A stretch of DNA of 64,000 nucleotides. It comes from Streptomyces sp. HUAS ZL42. Its GTDB lineage: Bacteria; Actinomycetota; Actinomycetes; Streptomycetales; Streptomycetaceae. The position numbers and the translations under genes are program-made. Location: positions 7,847,001 through 7,911,000 of the forward strand of contig NZ_CP160403.1 of the NCBI RefSeq assembly GCF_040782645.1. The letters run 5' to 3'. The notes under the pieces were generated by a model that saw only the letters and a list, made by a program, of their open reading frames with translations, did not search any database and had not been told where the DNA came from. This document shows, piece by piece, positions 44,453 through 54,177 of this stretch. The number at the start of each line of letters is the position of its first letter. Within the stretch, counting starts at the first letter, position 1.

Positions 44453-46119
44453 GGATGTTGTCCTGCCCCGCGTTTCAAGTACTTGCGCCAGCTGCCGTAC
44501 GGCGTGATGTCCTTCGCTTCCCCCAGAGCGCTCGGCTCGCACAGGAAGCCGGGGACCCTGCTGCCGTCCGCCAGTTCCACGCTGCCCAGTGTCATCGGGC
44601 GGGGGAGCGTGGACAGGAGGCGGCCCAGGCCCTCTGCCGGGAGGCGCCACACCTCTGCCTCGATCGCGGCGCCTCCCTCGCCGACGTGGACCAGGCCCGG
44701 CTTGGGCGGGTCGGTTCGCAGTGCGTGCAGGTGGTAGGCGGCGGCCGTTGTGGTCGTACGTTCCAGCCTGGCCCCCAGTGTCAGGAGCTGTGGGTTCAGT
44801 GGCTGACCGGACAGATGTGCCCCCACCACCGCCAGCCGCGTCTCCGGCTGCAGCAGCCCCGCGATCCTCGTCAGCCGTTCGTCCGTGAAGGCCGGGCCGA
44901 TCAGCATCACGCCGAAGGGGAGGCCGTTCACCCCGCCTGCCGGGACGGCGATCGCGGACAGGTCGAACAGGTTCGTCGAGTTGGTGAAGCGGCCCAGCCG
45001 GGCGTTGGCGCCCAGCGGGTCGGCGGCGACCTCGGCGAGGGTGGGGTGGCCGGGCGCGGTCGGCAGCAGCAGGGCGTCCGCGTCGGCGAGTTCTGTGAGG
45101 GCCCGGGTGCGCAGGGCCGCCAGGCGGTCCTGGTCCGCGAAGAGCCGGTGGGCCGGGATGTCGCGGGCGCGGGTGATGATGCCCGCGACCGTGGGGTCGA
45201 GTCCCTCGCCGCCCTCCGCGATCAACTTGTCGACAAAGCTCCCCACGGCGGTGTACCGCTCGGCCACGAACGCCCCCTCGTAGAGCATCGCGGCGGCTTC
45301 GGTGAACGGGGTGAGGTCGAGCTCGCGCACCGCCGCGCCCGCCGCGACCAGCTGCCGTACCGCGGCCTCGTACGCCTCCGCCCAGCCCTCGTCCAGTCCG
45401 CCCAGCTGCTCACGCGCCGGGACCGCGACGCGCCACGGGCCCGGTGCGCGCTGGGGGAGAGGCGGCAGGGCGCGGTCCGGCGGCGACGCCATGAAGGTGA
45501 GGGCCTGCTCGGCCTCCGGGAGGGTGCGGGCGAACACCGTCACGCAGTCGATGGACGCGCAGGCCGGGACGACTCCCGCCGTCGGGACCAGGCCCCGGGT
45601 GGGCTTGAGGCCGACGATGCCGTTGAAGGCGGCCGGGACCCGGCCCGAACCCGCGGTGTCCGTGCCGAGTGCGAAATCGACGAGGCCCAGTGCCACCGCG
45701 ACGGCCGAGCCCGAGCTGGAGCCGCCGCTGATCCTCGCCGGGTCGTACGCGCCCCGTACCGCGCCGTAGGGGGAGCGGGTGCCCACCAGGCCCGTCGCGA
45801 ACTGGTCCAGGTTCGTCGAGCCGAGGACGATCGCACCGGCCGCCCGCAGCCGGGCCACCACCGGCGCGTCGGCCTGGGGCCGGTACGCGTACGCCGGACA
45901 CCCCGCGGTGGTCGGCAGACCGGCCACGTCGATGTTGCCCTTGGCCGCGAACAGCCGGCCCGCCAGAGGGAGCCGCTCCCCGGCGGCGACTCGGTCGTCG
46001 ACCGAACGGGCCTCCGCCTCGACCTCGGGTCGCGGGCGCAGGTCGATCCAGATCTCGGGACGGTCGACGGCCTCGATACGGGCGTACGCGGCACGGACGC
46101 GGGACACAGCGGGGGACAT
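44449..46119 (-). CDS. atzF: Allophanate hydrolase
   Basis: 556 aa. An amidase-signature domain is followed by the C-terminal domain seen only in allophanate hydrolases. The catalytic Lys (AAKGNIDVAG) and the Ser-rich loop GGSSSGSAVAV of the Ser-cisSer-Lys triad are visible. It converts allophanate to ammonia and carbon dioxide, the second step of the ATP-dependent urea route. GAGGAG lies before ATG 46119. Last gene of the operon, 19 bp after the urea carboxylase gene. Confidence 0.93.
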   Translation of the reverse strand: MSPAVSRVRAAYARIEAVDRPEIWIDLRPRPEVEAEARSVDDRVAAGERLPLAGRLFAAKGNIDVAGLPTTAGCPAYAYRPQADAPVVARLRAAGAIVLGSTNLDQFATGLVGTRSPYGAVRGAYDPARISGGSSSGSAVAVALGLVDFALGTDTAGSGRVPAAFNGIVGLKPTRGLVPTAGVVPACASIDCVTVFARTLPEAEQALTFMASPPDRALPPLPQRAPGPWRVAVPAREQLGGLDEGWAEAYEAAVRQLVAAGAAVRELDLTPFTEAAAMLYEGAFVAERYTAVGSFVDKLIAEGGEGLDPTVAGIITRARDIPAHRLFADQDRLAALRTRALTELADADALLLPTAPGHPTLAEVAADPLGANARLGRFTNSTNLFDLSAIAVPAGGVNGLPFGVMLIGPAFTDERLTRIAGLLQPETRLAVVGAHLSGQPLNPQLLTLGARLERTTTTAAAYHLHALRTDPPKPGLVHVGEGGAAIEAEVWRLPAEGLGRLLSTLPRPMTLGSVELADGSRVPGFLCEPSALGEAKDITPYGSWRKYLKRGAGQHP

Positions 46120-46138
46120 CGTTCGCTCCTCGGGGGTT

Positions 46139-49100
46139 TCAGTTCGCCGCCGGGGCCAGGACGAGCAGTGCCGTCCCCGCCTCCACCTGGTCGCCGGGCC
46201 GGGCCAGGATCTCCGCCACCACGCCGTCGGCGGGCGCGTGCACCCTGGACTCCATCTTCATCGCCTCCAGGGCCAGCAGCGGCTGCCCGGCCGCCACCTC
46301 GTCGCCCGGGGAGACGTTCACCTGCCAGACGGACGCCGCGAACTCGGCCTCGACCAGCCGGCCGCCCGGCGGGACCGTCACCGAGGGCGGGGGAGCGGCC
46401 GGCGCCGCGGCCGCCTCCGCACGCGCGAACTCGCCCGCCGCCTCCCACGCGTCCCGCTCCGCCGCGAAGGCGGCCTGCTGCCCGGACCTGAACTCCGTTA
46501 TGGAATCGGCGTGTTCGGCGAGGAAGGCCTCGTACGCGGCGAGCGAGAAGGTGCCCTCCTCGATGCGCGGCACGAAACGCCCGGACGTGATGTCGGCCCG
46601 CAGTTCCAGCAACTCGTCCGCGTCCACCGGATGCCACCGGATCCGGTCGAAGAACCGCAGCAGCCACGGCGACCCCGGTTCGAACGCGCCACGCTGCTGC
46701 CATCCCGACCACACCTGGGTCGTACGGCCCACGAACTGGTAGCCGCCCGGCCCCTCCATGCCGTAGACGCAGAGATAGGCCCCGCCGATACCGACCGAGT
46801 TCTCGGCCGTCCAGGTGCGTGCCGGGTTGTACTTGGTCGTCACCAGGCGGTGGCGCGGGTCCAGGGGGGTGGCCACCGGGGCGCCGAGGTAGACGTCGCC
46901 CAGGCCCAGGACCAGGTACTCCGCGTCGAAGACCGTGCGGTACACGTCCTGCACGGACTCCAGGCCGTTGACGCGGCGGATGAACTCGATGTTCCACGGA
47001 CACCAGGGGGCGTCGTCGCGGACGCCCGCCATGTAGCGGGCGATCGCCTCGCGGGTCGCGGGGTCGTCCCAGGAGAGGGGGAGGTGGACGGTCCGGGAGG
47101 GGACCACCAGCTGGTCCGTGGGCGGCAGCGAAGCCGTCAACTCCCTTATCAAGGCCAGAAGTTCGTTCTGGGGCAGGCGGTTCGGGTCAGTCTGGACCTG
47201 GAGGGAGCGGATGCCTGGGGTGAGGTCGGTGACCCCGTCCAGATGTGCCTCGGTCACCGCCTCCATCAGCGCGTGCACACGCATCCGCAGCGCGAGGTCC
47301 AGCTGCATCGGGCCGAACTCGACGAGCAGGTTGTCGTCACCGCCGCGGCGGTACGTCACGTCGCCGTCCCGGGCCAGCACGCCCCCGTCCACGATCGCGG
47401 GCCGTGGCTCACCTGTCACGTCGACCGGCACGAAGCGCACCGAGTCGCCCGGGCGCAGCTGGCCCAGCTTCCAGCGCTCGGTGCTCAGCACCGTCGCCGG
47501 GCACACGAACCCGCCGAGGGAGGGGCCGTCCGGGCCGAGGAGCACGGGCATGTCGCCCGTGTAGTCGACGGCGCCGACGGAGTACGGGGTGTCGTGGATG
47601 TTGGACGGGTGCAGACCCGCCTCACCGCCGTCGGTGCGCGCCCAGCGCGGCTTCGGCCCGAGCAGCCGTACGCCGGTGCGCGCCGAGTTGAAGTGGACCT
47701 TCCAGTCGGCGGCGTAGAAGTCGCGGATGTCGTCCTCGGTGAAGAACTCCGGGGCGGCGTGCGGCCCTTCGACGGCGCCCACGCGCCATGTGGGACCGAA
47801 GGCCGGGCGGTCCGGCACGGGCACGGTGGTACCGGAGGCGGTCACCGTGCCGCCGTGCAGGACGTCACCCGTGCGCAGCGCACGCCCGCCGTGCCCGCCG
47901 AACCCGCCCGGCGTGAAGGTGCTCGTGCTGCCCAGGAACGCCGGCACGTCGAGACCGCCGGCCATCAGCACGTACGTCCGCAGGCCGTGTTCGGAGGGGG
48001 TGCCGACCTCCAGCAGGGACCCGGCGGGGACGGTCACCGGCTCCCACTGCGGGACCGTCGTGCCGTCGACGGTGACCTCGGCCGGGGCGCCCGTCACACA
48101 CACGGTCGTGGCGTGGGTGAACCGCAGCGACGGGCCCTGGAGCGTGCACTCCAGGCCGGGTGCCCCCTCGCGGTTGCCGAGCGCCCGGTTGCCCAGCCGG
48201 AACGACAGGTCGTCCATCGGACCGCACGGCGGCACCCCGACCTGCCAGTAGCCGGTACGGCCGGGCCAGTCCTGCACGGTGGTGAGCGTCCCACCGGAGA
48301 CCACCTCGATGCGGGGTGTCGGGTCGTGCACCTCGGCCAGGGTCGCCGTCGAGTGGGTCGCCGCCGCGAAACGAGAGTCCGCCAGTGCCGCCCGCACCAG
48401 GCCCAGGTTCGTCTCGATGCCGTCCACGCGGGTGCGGGCCAGCGCCTCGTCCAGGCGCCGCAGCGCATGGGCACGGTCACGGCCGTACGCGATCACCTTC
48501 GCGAGCATCGGGTCGTACGACGTCGTCACCTCGGTGCCCGTCTCCACCCAGCCGTCGACGCGTACCCCGCCCGGGAACTCCACCCGCGTCAACAGGCCCG
48601 CGCTCGGCCTGTGTTCGCGCGAGGGGTCCTCGGCGTAGAGACGGGCCTCGACGGCGTGACCGCGTGGGGTGCCCGGGTCGCGCACGACGTCCCGGTCGCC
48701 GCGGGCCAGACGCAGCATCCAGGCGACCAGGTCGACGCCGTAGATCTCCTCGGTGACCGGATGCTCCACCTGGAGGCGGGTGTTGACCTCGAGGAAGTAC
48801 GCCTCCTCGCGGGCGGCGTCGTACACGAACTCGACGGTTCCGGCGGAGCGGTAGGCCACCGAGGCGCACAAGTGGCGTGCGGACGTGGTGAGTTGTTGCC
48901 GCACATGGACGGGGAGCCCCGGGGCGGGGGCCTCCTCCAGGACCTTCTGGTTGCGGCGCTGGAGGGAGCAGTCGCGGTCGCCGAAGGAGACGACCCCGCC
49001 CTCGCCGTCGCCGAAGACCTGCACCTCGACGTGGCGGGCGTGCTCGACGAGGCGTTCCAGGAACACGCCGGCGGATGAGAAGGACGCGGCGGCGACGCGC

Positions 49101-49654
49101 TGCACGCGCTCCCATGCCTCGGTCAGTTCATCGATGGAACGACATGCCGACATGCCGATACCGCCGCCACCACCAGTGGCCTTGAGCATGACGGGAAAGC
49201 CGATGGCCGTCGCCGCCTCGAGCGCCTGGTCGAGCGAGGCCAGCAGGCCTGTCCCCGGCGCCAGCGGAACCCCCGCCGCCTCGGCCGCCGCCCGCGCCGT
49301 GTGCTTGGCGCCGAACAGCTCCAGCTGCCCGGGTGTCGGGCCCACGAACACGATCCCGGCGTCCTCGCAGCGCCGTGCGAAGGCAGCGTCCTCGGACAGG
49401 AAGCCGTAGCCGGGGTGGATGGCGCCCGCGCCCGTGTCCTTGGCCGCCTTCAGGACGAGGTCCGCGTCGAGGTACGACTCCTTCGCGGGCGCCGGGCCGA
49501 GCCGCACCGCCTCGTCGGCGAGCCGGACGTGCGGTGCGCCGCGGTCGGGGTCGGAGTACACGGCGACCGTGCGCAGGCCGAGTTCGCGGGCCGTGCGGAT
49601 GACGCGGACGGCTATCTCGCCGCGGTTGGCGACGAGGAGCGTGTCGAAGGTCAT
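46139..49654 (-). CDS. uca: Biotin-dependent urea carboxylase
   Basis: 1171 aa, a single-chain enzyme. Biotin carboxylase first (LLVANRGEIAVR, GYGFLSEDA, KATGGGGGIGMS, EVNTRLQVEH; about residues 1-450), then the KipA/KipI-like carboxyltransferase pair (VQDWPGRTGYWQVGVPPCGPMD), and the C-terminal biotinyl domain with EAMKMES. It makes allophanate from urea, bicarbonate and ATP. The ATG at 49654 overlaps the stop of the previous gene (ATGA), so translation is coupled. The open frame beyond this start is a shadow of that gene. Confidence 0.95.
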   Translation of the reverse strand: MTFDTLLVANRGEIAVRVIRTARELGLRTVAVYSDPDRGAPHVRLADEAVRLGPAPAKESYLDADLVLKAAKDTGAGAIHPGYGFLSEDAAFARRCEDAGIVFVGPTPGQLELFGAKHTARAAAEAAGVPLAPGTGLLASLDQALEAATAIGFPVMLKATGGGGGIGMSACRSIDELTEAWERVQRVAAASFSSAGVFLERLVEHARHVEVQVFGDGEGGVVSFGDRDCSLQRRNQKVLEEAPAPGLPVHVRQQLTTSARHLCASVAYRSAGTVEFVYDAAREEAYFLEVNTRLQVEHPVTEEIYGVDLVAWMLRLARGDRDVVRDPGTPRGHAVEARLYAEDPSREHRPSAGLLTRVEFPGGVRVDGWVETGTEVTTSYDPMLAKVIAYGRDRAHALRRLDEALARTRVDGIETNLGLVRAALADSRFAAATHSTATLAEVHDPTPRIEVVSGGTLTTVQDWPGRTGYWQVGVPPCGPMDDLSFRLGNRALGNREGAPGLECTLQGPSLRFTHATTVCVTGAPAEVTVDGTTVPQWEPVTVPAGSLLEVGTPSEHGLRTYVLMAGGLDVPAFLGSTSTFTPGGFGGHGGRALRTGDVLHGGTVTASGTTVPVPDRPAFGPTWRVGAVEGPHAAPEFFTEDDIRDFYAADWKVHFNSARTGVRLLGPKPRWARTDGGEAGLHPSNIHDTPYSVGAVDYTGDMPVLLGPDGPSLGGFVCPATVLSTERWKLGQLRPGDSVRFVPVDVTGEPRPAIVDGGVLARDGDVTYRRGGDDNLLVEFGPMQLDLALRMRVHALMEAVTEAHLDGVTDLTPGIRSLQVQTDPNRLPQNELLALIRELTASLPPTDQLVVPSRTVHLPLSWDDPATREAIARYMAGVRDDAPWCPWNIEFIRRVNGLESVQDVYRTVFDAEYLVLGLGDVYLGAPVATPLDPRHRLVTTKYNPARTWTAENSVGIGGAYLCVYGMEGPGGYQFVGRTTQVWSGWQQRGAFEPGSPWLLRFFDRIRWHPVDADELLELRADITSGRFVPRIEEGTFSLAAYEAFLAEHADSITEFRSGQQAAFAAERDAWEAAGEFARAEAAAAPAAPPPSVTVPPGGRLVEAEFAASVWQVNVSPGDEVAAGQPLLALEAMKMESRVHAPADGVVAEILARPGDQVEAGTALLVLAPAAN

Positions 49655-50247
49655 CCGGCGGCCCCGATCGTCATCTCCACCGCCGTGGGCTCGAAGCCGT
49701 TGCAGGGGTTGTTGATCTGGGGGCAGTTGGAGACGAGGACGAGGACGTCGCGCTCGGCGCGCAGGGTCAGGGAGAGACCCGGCGCCGAGAGGCCGTCGAC
49801 GATGCCGAGGGTGCCGTCCTTCTCGACGGGCACGTTCATGTACCAGTTGATGTTGGAGACGAGGTCGCGCTTGCCGAGGCCGTACTTGGCGCCCTCGGCG
49901 AGGAAGTTGTCCACGCAGGCGTGCTGCGACCAGGTGTGATGGCCGTACCGGAGCGTGTTGGACTCCTTGGAGCAGGCGCCGCCGACCGTGTCGTGCCGGC
50001 CCACCTGGTCCGCGACGACGGTCATCAGCGGGGTGTGCTCGTTGGACATCAGCACGCTGCCCGTGGTGAGGAAGATGCCGCCCTGCGCGTGGATCGTGTC
50101 GGGCGCGCTGTAGCGGACGGACGTGTCGTGGGCGTCGTAGACGAGGAAGTCGACGGCCTGGTTGCCGTGCAGGTCGGTGATGGTGAGCGTCCGGCCGGTG
50201 CCGATCACGGACGACCAGGCCGCGCGGGCCGGAACCACGGTCTTCAC
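49651..50247 (-). CDS. Urea carboxylase-associated protein 1 (DUF1989)
   Basis: 198 aa. The DUF1989/UAAP fold is recognised by LTITDLHGNQAVDFLVYDA, GHHTWSQHACVDNF and SNCPQINNPCNGF. It contains conserved Cys/His/Asp residues that could bind zinc. Known role: UAAP1 and UAAP2 accompany urea carboxylase; recent work links them to guanidine use, where the complex acts as a carboxyguanidine deiminase with the carboxylase acting on guanidine. GTG 50247 with GAGGGGG upstream. Overlaps both neighbours by 4 bp. Confidence 0.88.
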   Translation of the reverse strand: MKTVVPARAAWSSVIGTGRTLTITDLHGNQAVDFLVYDAHDTSVRYSAPDTIHAQGGIFLTTGSVLMSNEHTPLMTVVADQVGRHDTVGGACSKESNTLRYGHHTWSQHACVDNFLAEGAKYGLGKRDLVSNINWYMNVPVEKDGTLGIVDGLSAPGLSLTLRAERDVLVLVSNCPQINNPCNGFEPTAVEMTIGAAG

Positions 50248-51068
50248 ACGAGCCCCCTCGAGGCAAGGAATTCGGCGGTGTTGAGGAAGGCGCGGCGGCC
50301 TTCGGGCGTGGCGTCCCACAACGGATCGCCCGGCTGGGTCGGGGTGGCGCGCCAGGCGAGCACCTCGAGCGGCGTGCTGACGTACTCGGGCCGGGGATCG
50401 GCCGGATGCGGCACGTTGGCGATCAGTACGGTCAGGTCCTGCTCGGCGCGCAGGGTCACACTGCCTGCGGGGCCGGCCGAACCCGTGAAGTCGAGGGTGC
50501 CGTCGTCACGTACCTCCACGCCCTGGAAGAAGGACAGCGACGGCGGCAGGTCACGCGCCTCGAGGCCGTTCTTCGCGGCCGCCAGCTTGAACAGCTCGCG
50601 GCCCGCGGGGGACGGGGACTGCGGGGTGCCGTCGCCGTAGCGCCCGGTGTTGCGTACGAGGGTGGAGGTGCCGCACAGGGCGTCGTGCCGTCCGGAGGTG
50701 TCGGCGACCACAGAGGCGAGGACACGTCCCTGGTCGGACAGGAGCAGCACGCCCTCGCCGAGGTAGGCGTTCCACTGGACCTTGACGGTGTCGGCGACGT
50801 TCAGCCGCTCCCAGGGGCGGTCGGCCGCGTACAGGAGCAGGTGCGCGCAGGCGTCGCCGCGCAGATCGGTCAGGCGCAGCTCCGTACCGCGCGCCAGGAC
50901 GCGGTGCGTGTAGTTGCCGCCCGCCACCGTCTCGGCCCACACCAGATGGCCCGCCTCGCAGGGCGGAGCGGGCCAGTTGCCGGCCGGGACGACGGGCATG
51001 GCCTCGGCGCGGGTGCCCTCCTGGGCGCGCGCATGGGCACGGGCTCCGTAAGTGGTCGCTGTCGCCAT
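50244..51068 (-). CDS. Urea carboxylase-associated protein 2 (DUF1989)
   Basis: 274 aa. Paralogue of the next gene: LRLTDLRGDACAHLLLYAA, SDQGRVLASVVADTSGRHDALCGT (in part) and VLIANVPHPADPRPEY. The N-terminal 25 residues are not conserved. GGAGG lies 7 nt upstream of ATG 51068. First gene of UAAP2-UAAP1-uca-atzF, all with overlaps or short gaps. The operator palindrome lies 24 nt upstream. Confidence 0.88.
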   Translation of the reverse strand: MATATTYGARAHARAQEGTRAEAMPVVPAGNWPAPPCEAGHLVWAETVAGGNYTHRVLARGTELRLTDLRGDACAHLLLYAADRPWERLNVADTVKVQWNAYLGEGVLLLSDQGRVLASVVADTSGRHDALCGTSTLVRNTGRYGDGTPQSPSPAGRELFKLAAAKNGLEARDLPPSLSFFQGVEVRDDGTLDFTGSAGPAGSVTLRAEQDLTVLIANVPHPADPRPEYVSTPLEVLAWRATPTQPGDPLWDATPEGRRAFLNTAEFLASRGLV

Positions 51069-51092
51069 CGCGGGACCTCCGGCTGCGGTGTC

Positions 51093-51114
51093 ATTTCTGT
51101 CGCCCGACAGAAAT
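51093..51114. promoter_or_regulatory. TetR-type operator before the urea carboxylase operon
   Basis: ATTTCTGTCG-CC-CGACAGAAAT, a perfect 10-bp inverted repeat, starting 24 nt upstream of the first gene of the operon and lying in the divergent region shared with the TetR gene. TAATTT on the minus strand at its edge is a -10 candidate. A near-identical copy precedes the permease gene at 59287. Confidence 0.85.
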
Positions 51115-51214
51115 TAGGTGGGACTCAGGTCGCGGGCATTGCCGAGGTGTTGCCCGAGGGTTACCGAGCCCTCACGGAGATCGCCGGGCCGGGCTGTGTG
51201 CGAGGATCGAACAC

Positions 51215-51841
51215 ATGGGGACGGGCAACGGGCGTCGGGTCGGCCGGCCGCGAGCCGCGCGGCGGCCCGACAGCGGACTGCAGCCGCGTGACGAACTGCT
51301 CGCGGCCGCCGCGGAGTTGTTCACCACCCGCGGGTACGCGGCCACCACCACCCGGGCCGTCGCGGAGCGCGCGGGCATGCGGCAGGCGTCCATGTACCAC
51401 TACGTCTCCGGCAAGGAGGAGCTGCTCGCCGAGCTCCTGGAGTCCACGGTCACGCCCTCGCTGACCTGTGCCCGCGAGCTGCTCGCGGACGACGCGACGC
51501 CCGCCGGGCGGCGGCTGTGGCAGCTGTGCCGGACCGATGTGGAGCTGCTGTGCGGCGGGCCGCACAACCTGGGCGGGCTGTATCTGCTGCCCGAGGTGCG
51601 CACCGAGCGGTTCGCCGGATTCCATGCCGTACGCGCCGAACTCAAGGACGCCTACCGGCAGTTGCTCGCCGCGACGCCCGCGGGTGGGGCCCTCGCCAAG
51701 AGCGAGCTGGATCTGCGGACGGACCTGGTGTTCGGTCTGATCGAGGGCGTCATCCTCGTGCACCGGTCGGAACCCGACCGCCCCGTCTCGGAGTTCGCCA
51801 GGGCCACCGCCGACGCGGCCCTGCGCATCGCAGGGGTCTGA
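51215..51841 (+). CDS. TetR-family regulator, probable controller of urea/guanidine degradation
   Basis: 208 aa. N-terminal TetR helix-turn-helix (DELLAAAAELFTTRGYAATTTRAVAERAGMRQASMYHYVSGKEELL, partly quoted) and a ligand domain with Cys and Asp residues. Divergent from the UAAP2-uca-atzF operon across a perfect palindrome. AGGA lies 8 nt before ATG. A small hairpin follows its stop. Confidence 0.88.
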   Translation: MGTGNGRRVGRPRAARRPDSGLQPRDELLAAAAELFTTRGYAATTTRAVAERAGMRQASMYHYVSGKEELLAELLESTVTPSLTCARELLADDATPAGRRLWQLCRTDVELLCGGPHNLGGLYLLPEVRTERFAGFHAVRAELKDAYRQLLAATPAGGALAKSELDLRTDLVFGLIEGVILVHRSEPDRPVSEFARATADAALRIAGV

Positions 51842-52150
51842 GAGGCGAACCGCGCCTCCTTCACCCGTCACGGTGAGTTATTTTCGCACGCCCGTACGTC
51901 ATTACTGATTGTGTTCGAATGAAGCCTCAGCGTGTAAATGGGCCGAGCGTACTCCTGCCCTGAGGGCGTTTTCAGGTGCTTGCTGAATATGACATGGCGA
52001 TGATCCGGTCGGACTAAGCTCGCCCGCGGCGCACCGAGTTGAGGCGGATTCGTGCGCTTGTTCCCAAATATTCCGAAGATCCCATCCGTTATGTGACGTA
52101 CCCGTCTGCAAGTCCCCCGAACCCCAGCCGATTCCTTTCAGAGGGCCCAC
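51842..52150 (+). promoter_or_regulatory. Upstream region of the rar conservon
   Basis: 309 bp, much more AT-rich than usual here (for example 51876-51925 and 52062-52090). AGGCG..CGCCT close to the start may end TetR transcription. TAAGCT at 52015-52020 is a -10 candidate. No gene is visible. Confidence 0.4.
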
Positions 52151-53773
52151 ATGGTGAGTGTTCAATCCCCACCCGGACGCCGTGAACTCCCCTACACACG
52201 CGCACTGTTGCTGCCCGCGATACTGATGGCCGCGGCGACCGGGGCCGCCGTCGCCCTCGTGACGGAACCCGCCCGGCTCGCCGTCGGCGTGTGCGGAGGC
52301 GCCGCCACCCTCCTGGTGATCACGGCGGGAGCCGAGGCGATCCGCCGCGGCCGGCAGCTGCGGATCATGCGTGCGGACCATGCCCGTCACACCGCGTATC
52401 TGGAACGGCGGCTCGCGGAGCGCGACCAGGAGAGCATGCGCCTCGCCATGGACTTCCTCCCCGCTGCCCTGCAGCGAATGCGCGGCGGAGACTCCCCCGG
52501 GCAGGTGATGCGCCTCCTCAGCCTGGAAGACCCCGAATTCCGCGACCTCCCGGACGGGCATCACGAGGTGATCAAGACCGTCCTCAAGATCGTCGACCGC
52601 GAGGAGGCCCTGCGCGACTCGGCCCAGCGCTCCTTCGTCAGCGTCGCCCGCCGCGTCCAGGCGATCGTCCACCAGCAGGCCAAGGAACTCCGGGAGATGG
52701 AGGAGGACCACGGCCGCAACCCCGAGGTCTTCGACGACCTCCTGCGCATCGACCACGGCACCGCCCTGATCGGCCGCCTCGCCGACACCGTCGCCGTGCT
52801 GGGCGGCGGGCGCCCCGGCCGCAGCTGGCCCGAGCCGGTGCCGCTGTACAGCGTGCTGCGCGGCGCCATGTCCCGGATCCTGGAGTACGGCCGCATCTCG
52901 CTGGACTCCATCGCCAAGGTCAACATCCGCGGCATCTCCGTCGAGCCGGTCATCCACGCGGCCGCCGAACTCCTCGACAACGCCTGCCGCTACTCGCCCC
53001 CGAAGTCCAAGGTGCACGTCACCGCGACCGAGGTGCAGACCGGCATCGCCATCGAGATCGAGGACGCCGGCGTCAGCCTCAACGAGGAGGCCCGCGCCAA
53101 GGCCGAGGGCATGCTGGAGGCGGCCAAGGCCGGCGTCGACCTGCAGGAACTCGGCGACACCCCGCGCCTGGGCCTGGCGGTGGTCGGCCGCCTGTGCTCG
53201 GCGTACAACATGCAGATCTCGCTGCGCACCTCCGCCTACGGCGGTGTCCGCGCCGTCCTGGTCATCCCCAGCGTCATGGTCACCTCCGATCCGGCGCCCG
53301 GATTCGCCCACGGCATCGGCGCCACCGCTCTGCCCACGGTCGGGCCCGACGCGGTCGAAGGCCCCAAGCGGCCGCCCAAGAAGCGCCGCCCCACCAGCCC
53401 GCGCATCCCCGCCACAGTGTCCCTGGAGGACGACATCCCCGAGGTCACCGAGTGGACCGACAAGGGGCTCCCACAGCGCCGCAGCCGGATGAAGATCCCG
53501 CTCAGCCAGCGGTACGCCGAGGCGGCCGCCGCCGAACGTGCGGCGGCCGAGGGCAAGCCGGACCCCTTCGCGCAGGCCCACCCCGAACCCGAGCCCGAGC
53601 CCAAGAAGGACGACCGTGAACCGGGGCTGTGGGTCGACGCCTTCTGGGAGGGGCTCAAGAAGGACAACCCGGGCCCGGACCCGACCGACTTCACGCGGAA
53701 TCCGACCGCATATCTGCACCTGATCAACGATCCGGCCCGAACCGAGGCCGACGACGAGGGGGACCTCAAGTGA
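52151..53773 (+). CDS. rarA: Sensor-kinase-like conservon protein CvnA (RarA)
   Basis: 540 aa. Two N-terminal membrane helices (TRALLLPAILMAAATGAAVAL and LAVGVCGGAATLLVITAGA, quoted separately) lead into a coiled coil, then a GHKL ATPase domain: AAELLDNACRYS (N box), IEDAGVSLNEEARAKAEG, LGLAVVGRLCSAYNM. The usual phosphoaccepting His region looks atypical. Its C-terminal 170 residues are Pro/Glu-rich. In the Rar/Cvn9 system CvnA acts as membrane anchor for the GTPase complex. GAGGG lies before ATG. Overlaps rarB by GTGA. Confidence 0.93.
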   Translation: MVSVQSPPGRRELPYTRALLLPAILMAAATGAAVALVTEPARLAVGVCGGAATLLVITAGAEAIRRGRQLRIMRADHARHTAYLERRLAERDQESMRLAMDFLPAALQRMRGGDSPGQVMRLLSLEDPEFRDLPDGHHEVIKTVLKIVDREEALRDSAQRSFVSVARRVQAIVHQQAKELREMEEDHGRNPEVFDDLLRIDHGTALIGRLADTVAVLGGGRPGRSWPEPVPLYSVLRGAMSRILEYGRISLDSIAKVNIRGISVEPVIHAAAELLDNACRYSPPKSKVHVTATEVQTGIAIEIEDAGVSLNEEARAKAEGMLEAAKAGVDLQELGDTPRLGLAVVGRLCSAYNMQISLRTSAYGGVRAVLVIPSVMVTSDPAPGFAHGIGATALPTVGPDAVEGPKRPPKKRRPTSPRIPATVSLEDDIPEVTEWTDKGLPQRRSRMKIPLSQRYAEAAAAERAAAEGKPDPFAQAHPEPEPEPKKDDREPGLWVDAFWEGLKKDNPGPDPTDFTRNPTAYLHLINDPARTEADDEGDLK

Positions 53774-54177
53774 TCCAGCAGCGAGCCAACTTCGACTGGA
53801 TGCTCAAGGAGCTCTACGACGGCGTACCGGGCGTCGAGATGATCGTGGTGCTCTCGGCGGACGGTCTGCGCATCGCCCGCTACGCAGGTGACCCCGACGC
53901 AGCCGACCGCGTCGCCGCGGCCTGCGCGGGCCTGCAGAGCCTCGCGGGTGCCGTCGCCCAGGAGATCCCGACCACCGACGGCGACATGAAACTGGTCGTC
54001 ATCGAGATGAACGGCGGCTACTTCTATCTCATGGCCGCCGGTGCCAACGCCTACCTCGCGGTGCTCGCCGACGTCACCTGCGAACCCAGCCGGATGAGCG
54101 CCAGCATGCGCGACCTCGTCGTCCGGATCGGCGCGCATCTGACCAGTCCGCCCCGGCGGAACGGGCAGACCGTATGA
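53770..54177 (+). CDS. rarB: Roadblock/LC7 protein CvnB (RarB)
   Basis: 135 aa, roadblock domain: FDWMLKELYDGVPGVEMIVVLSADGLRIA and the ALAVLADVTCEP-like strand near the end. Such proteins act as GTPase-activating or scaffold partners for small GTPases such as RarD. GTG 53770 overlaps the rarA stop, and its own TGA overlaps the rarC ATG. Confidence 0.93.
   Translation: MIQQRANFDWMLKELYDGVPGVEMIVVLSADGLRIARYAGDPDAADRVAAACAGLQSLAGAVAQEIPTTDGDMKLVVIEMNGGYFYLMAAGANAYLAVLADVTCEPSRMSASMRDLVVRIGAHLTSPPRRNGQTV

Noticed and set aside
45779..49078. 1099-aa plus-strand frame across uca
   Set aside because: Antisense of urea carboxylase, with the low-complexity composition expected of a shadow frame.
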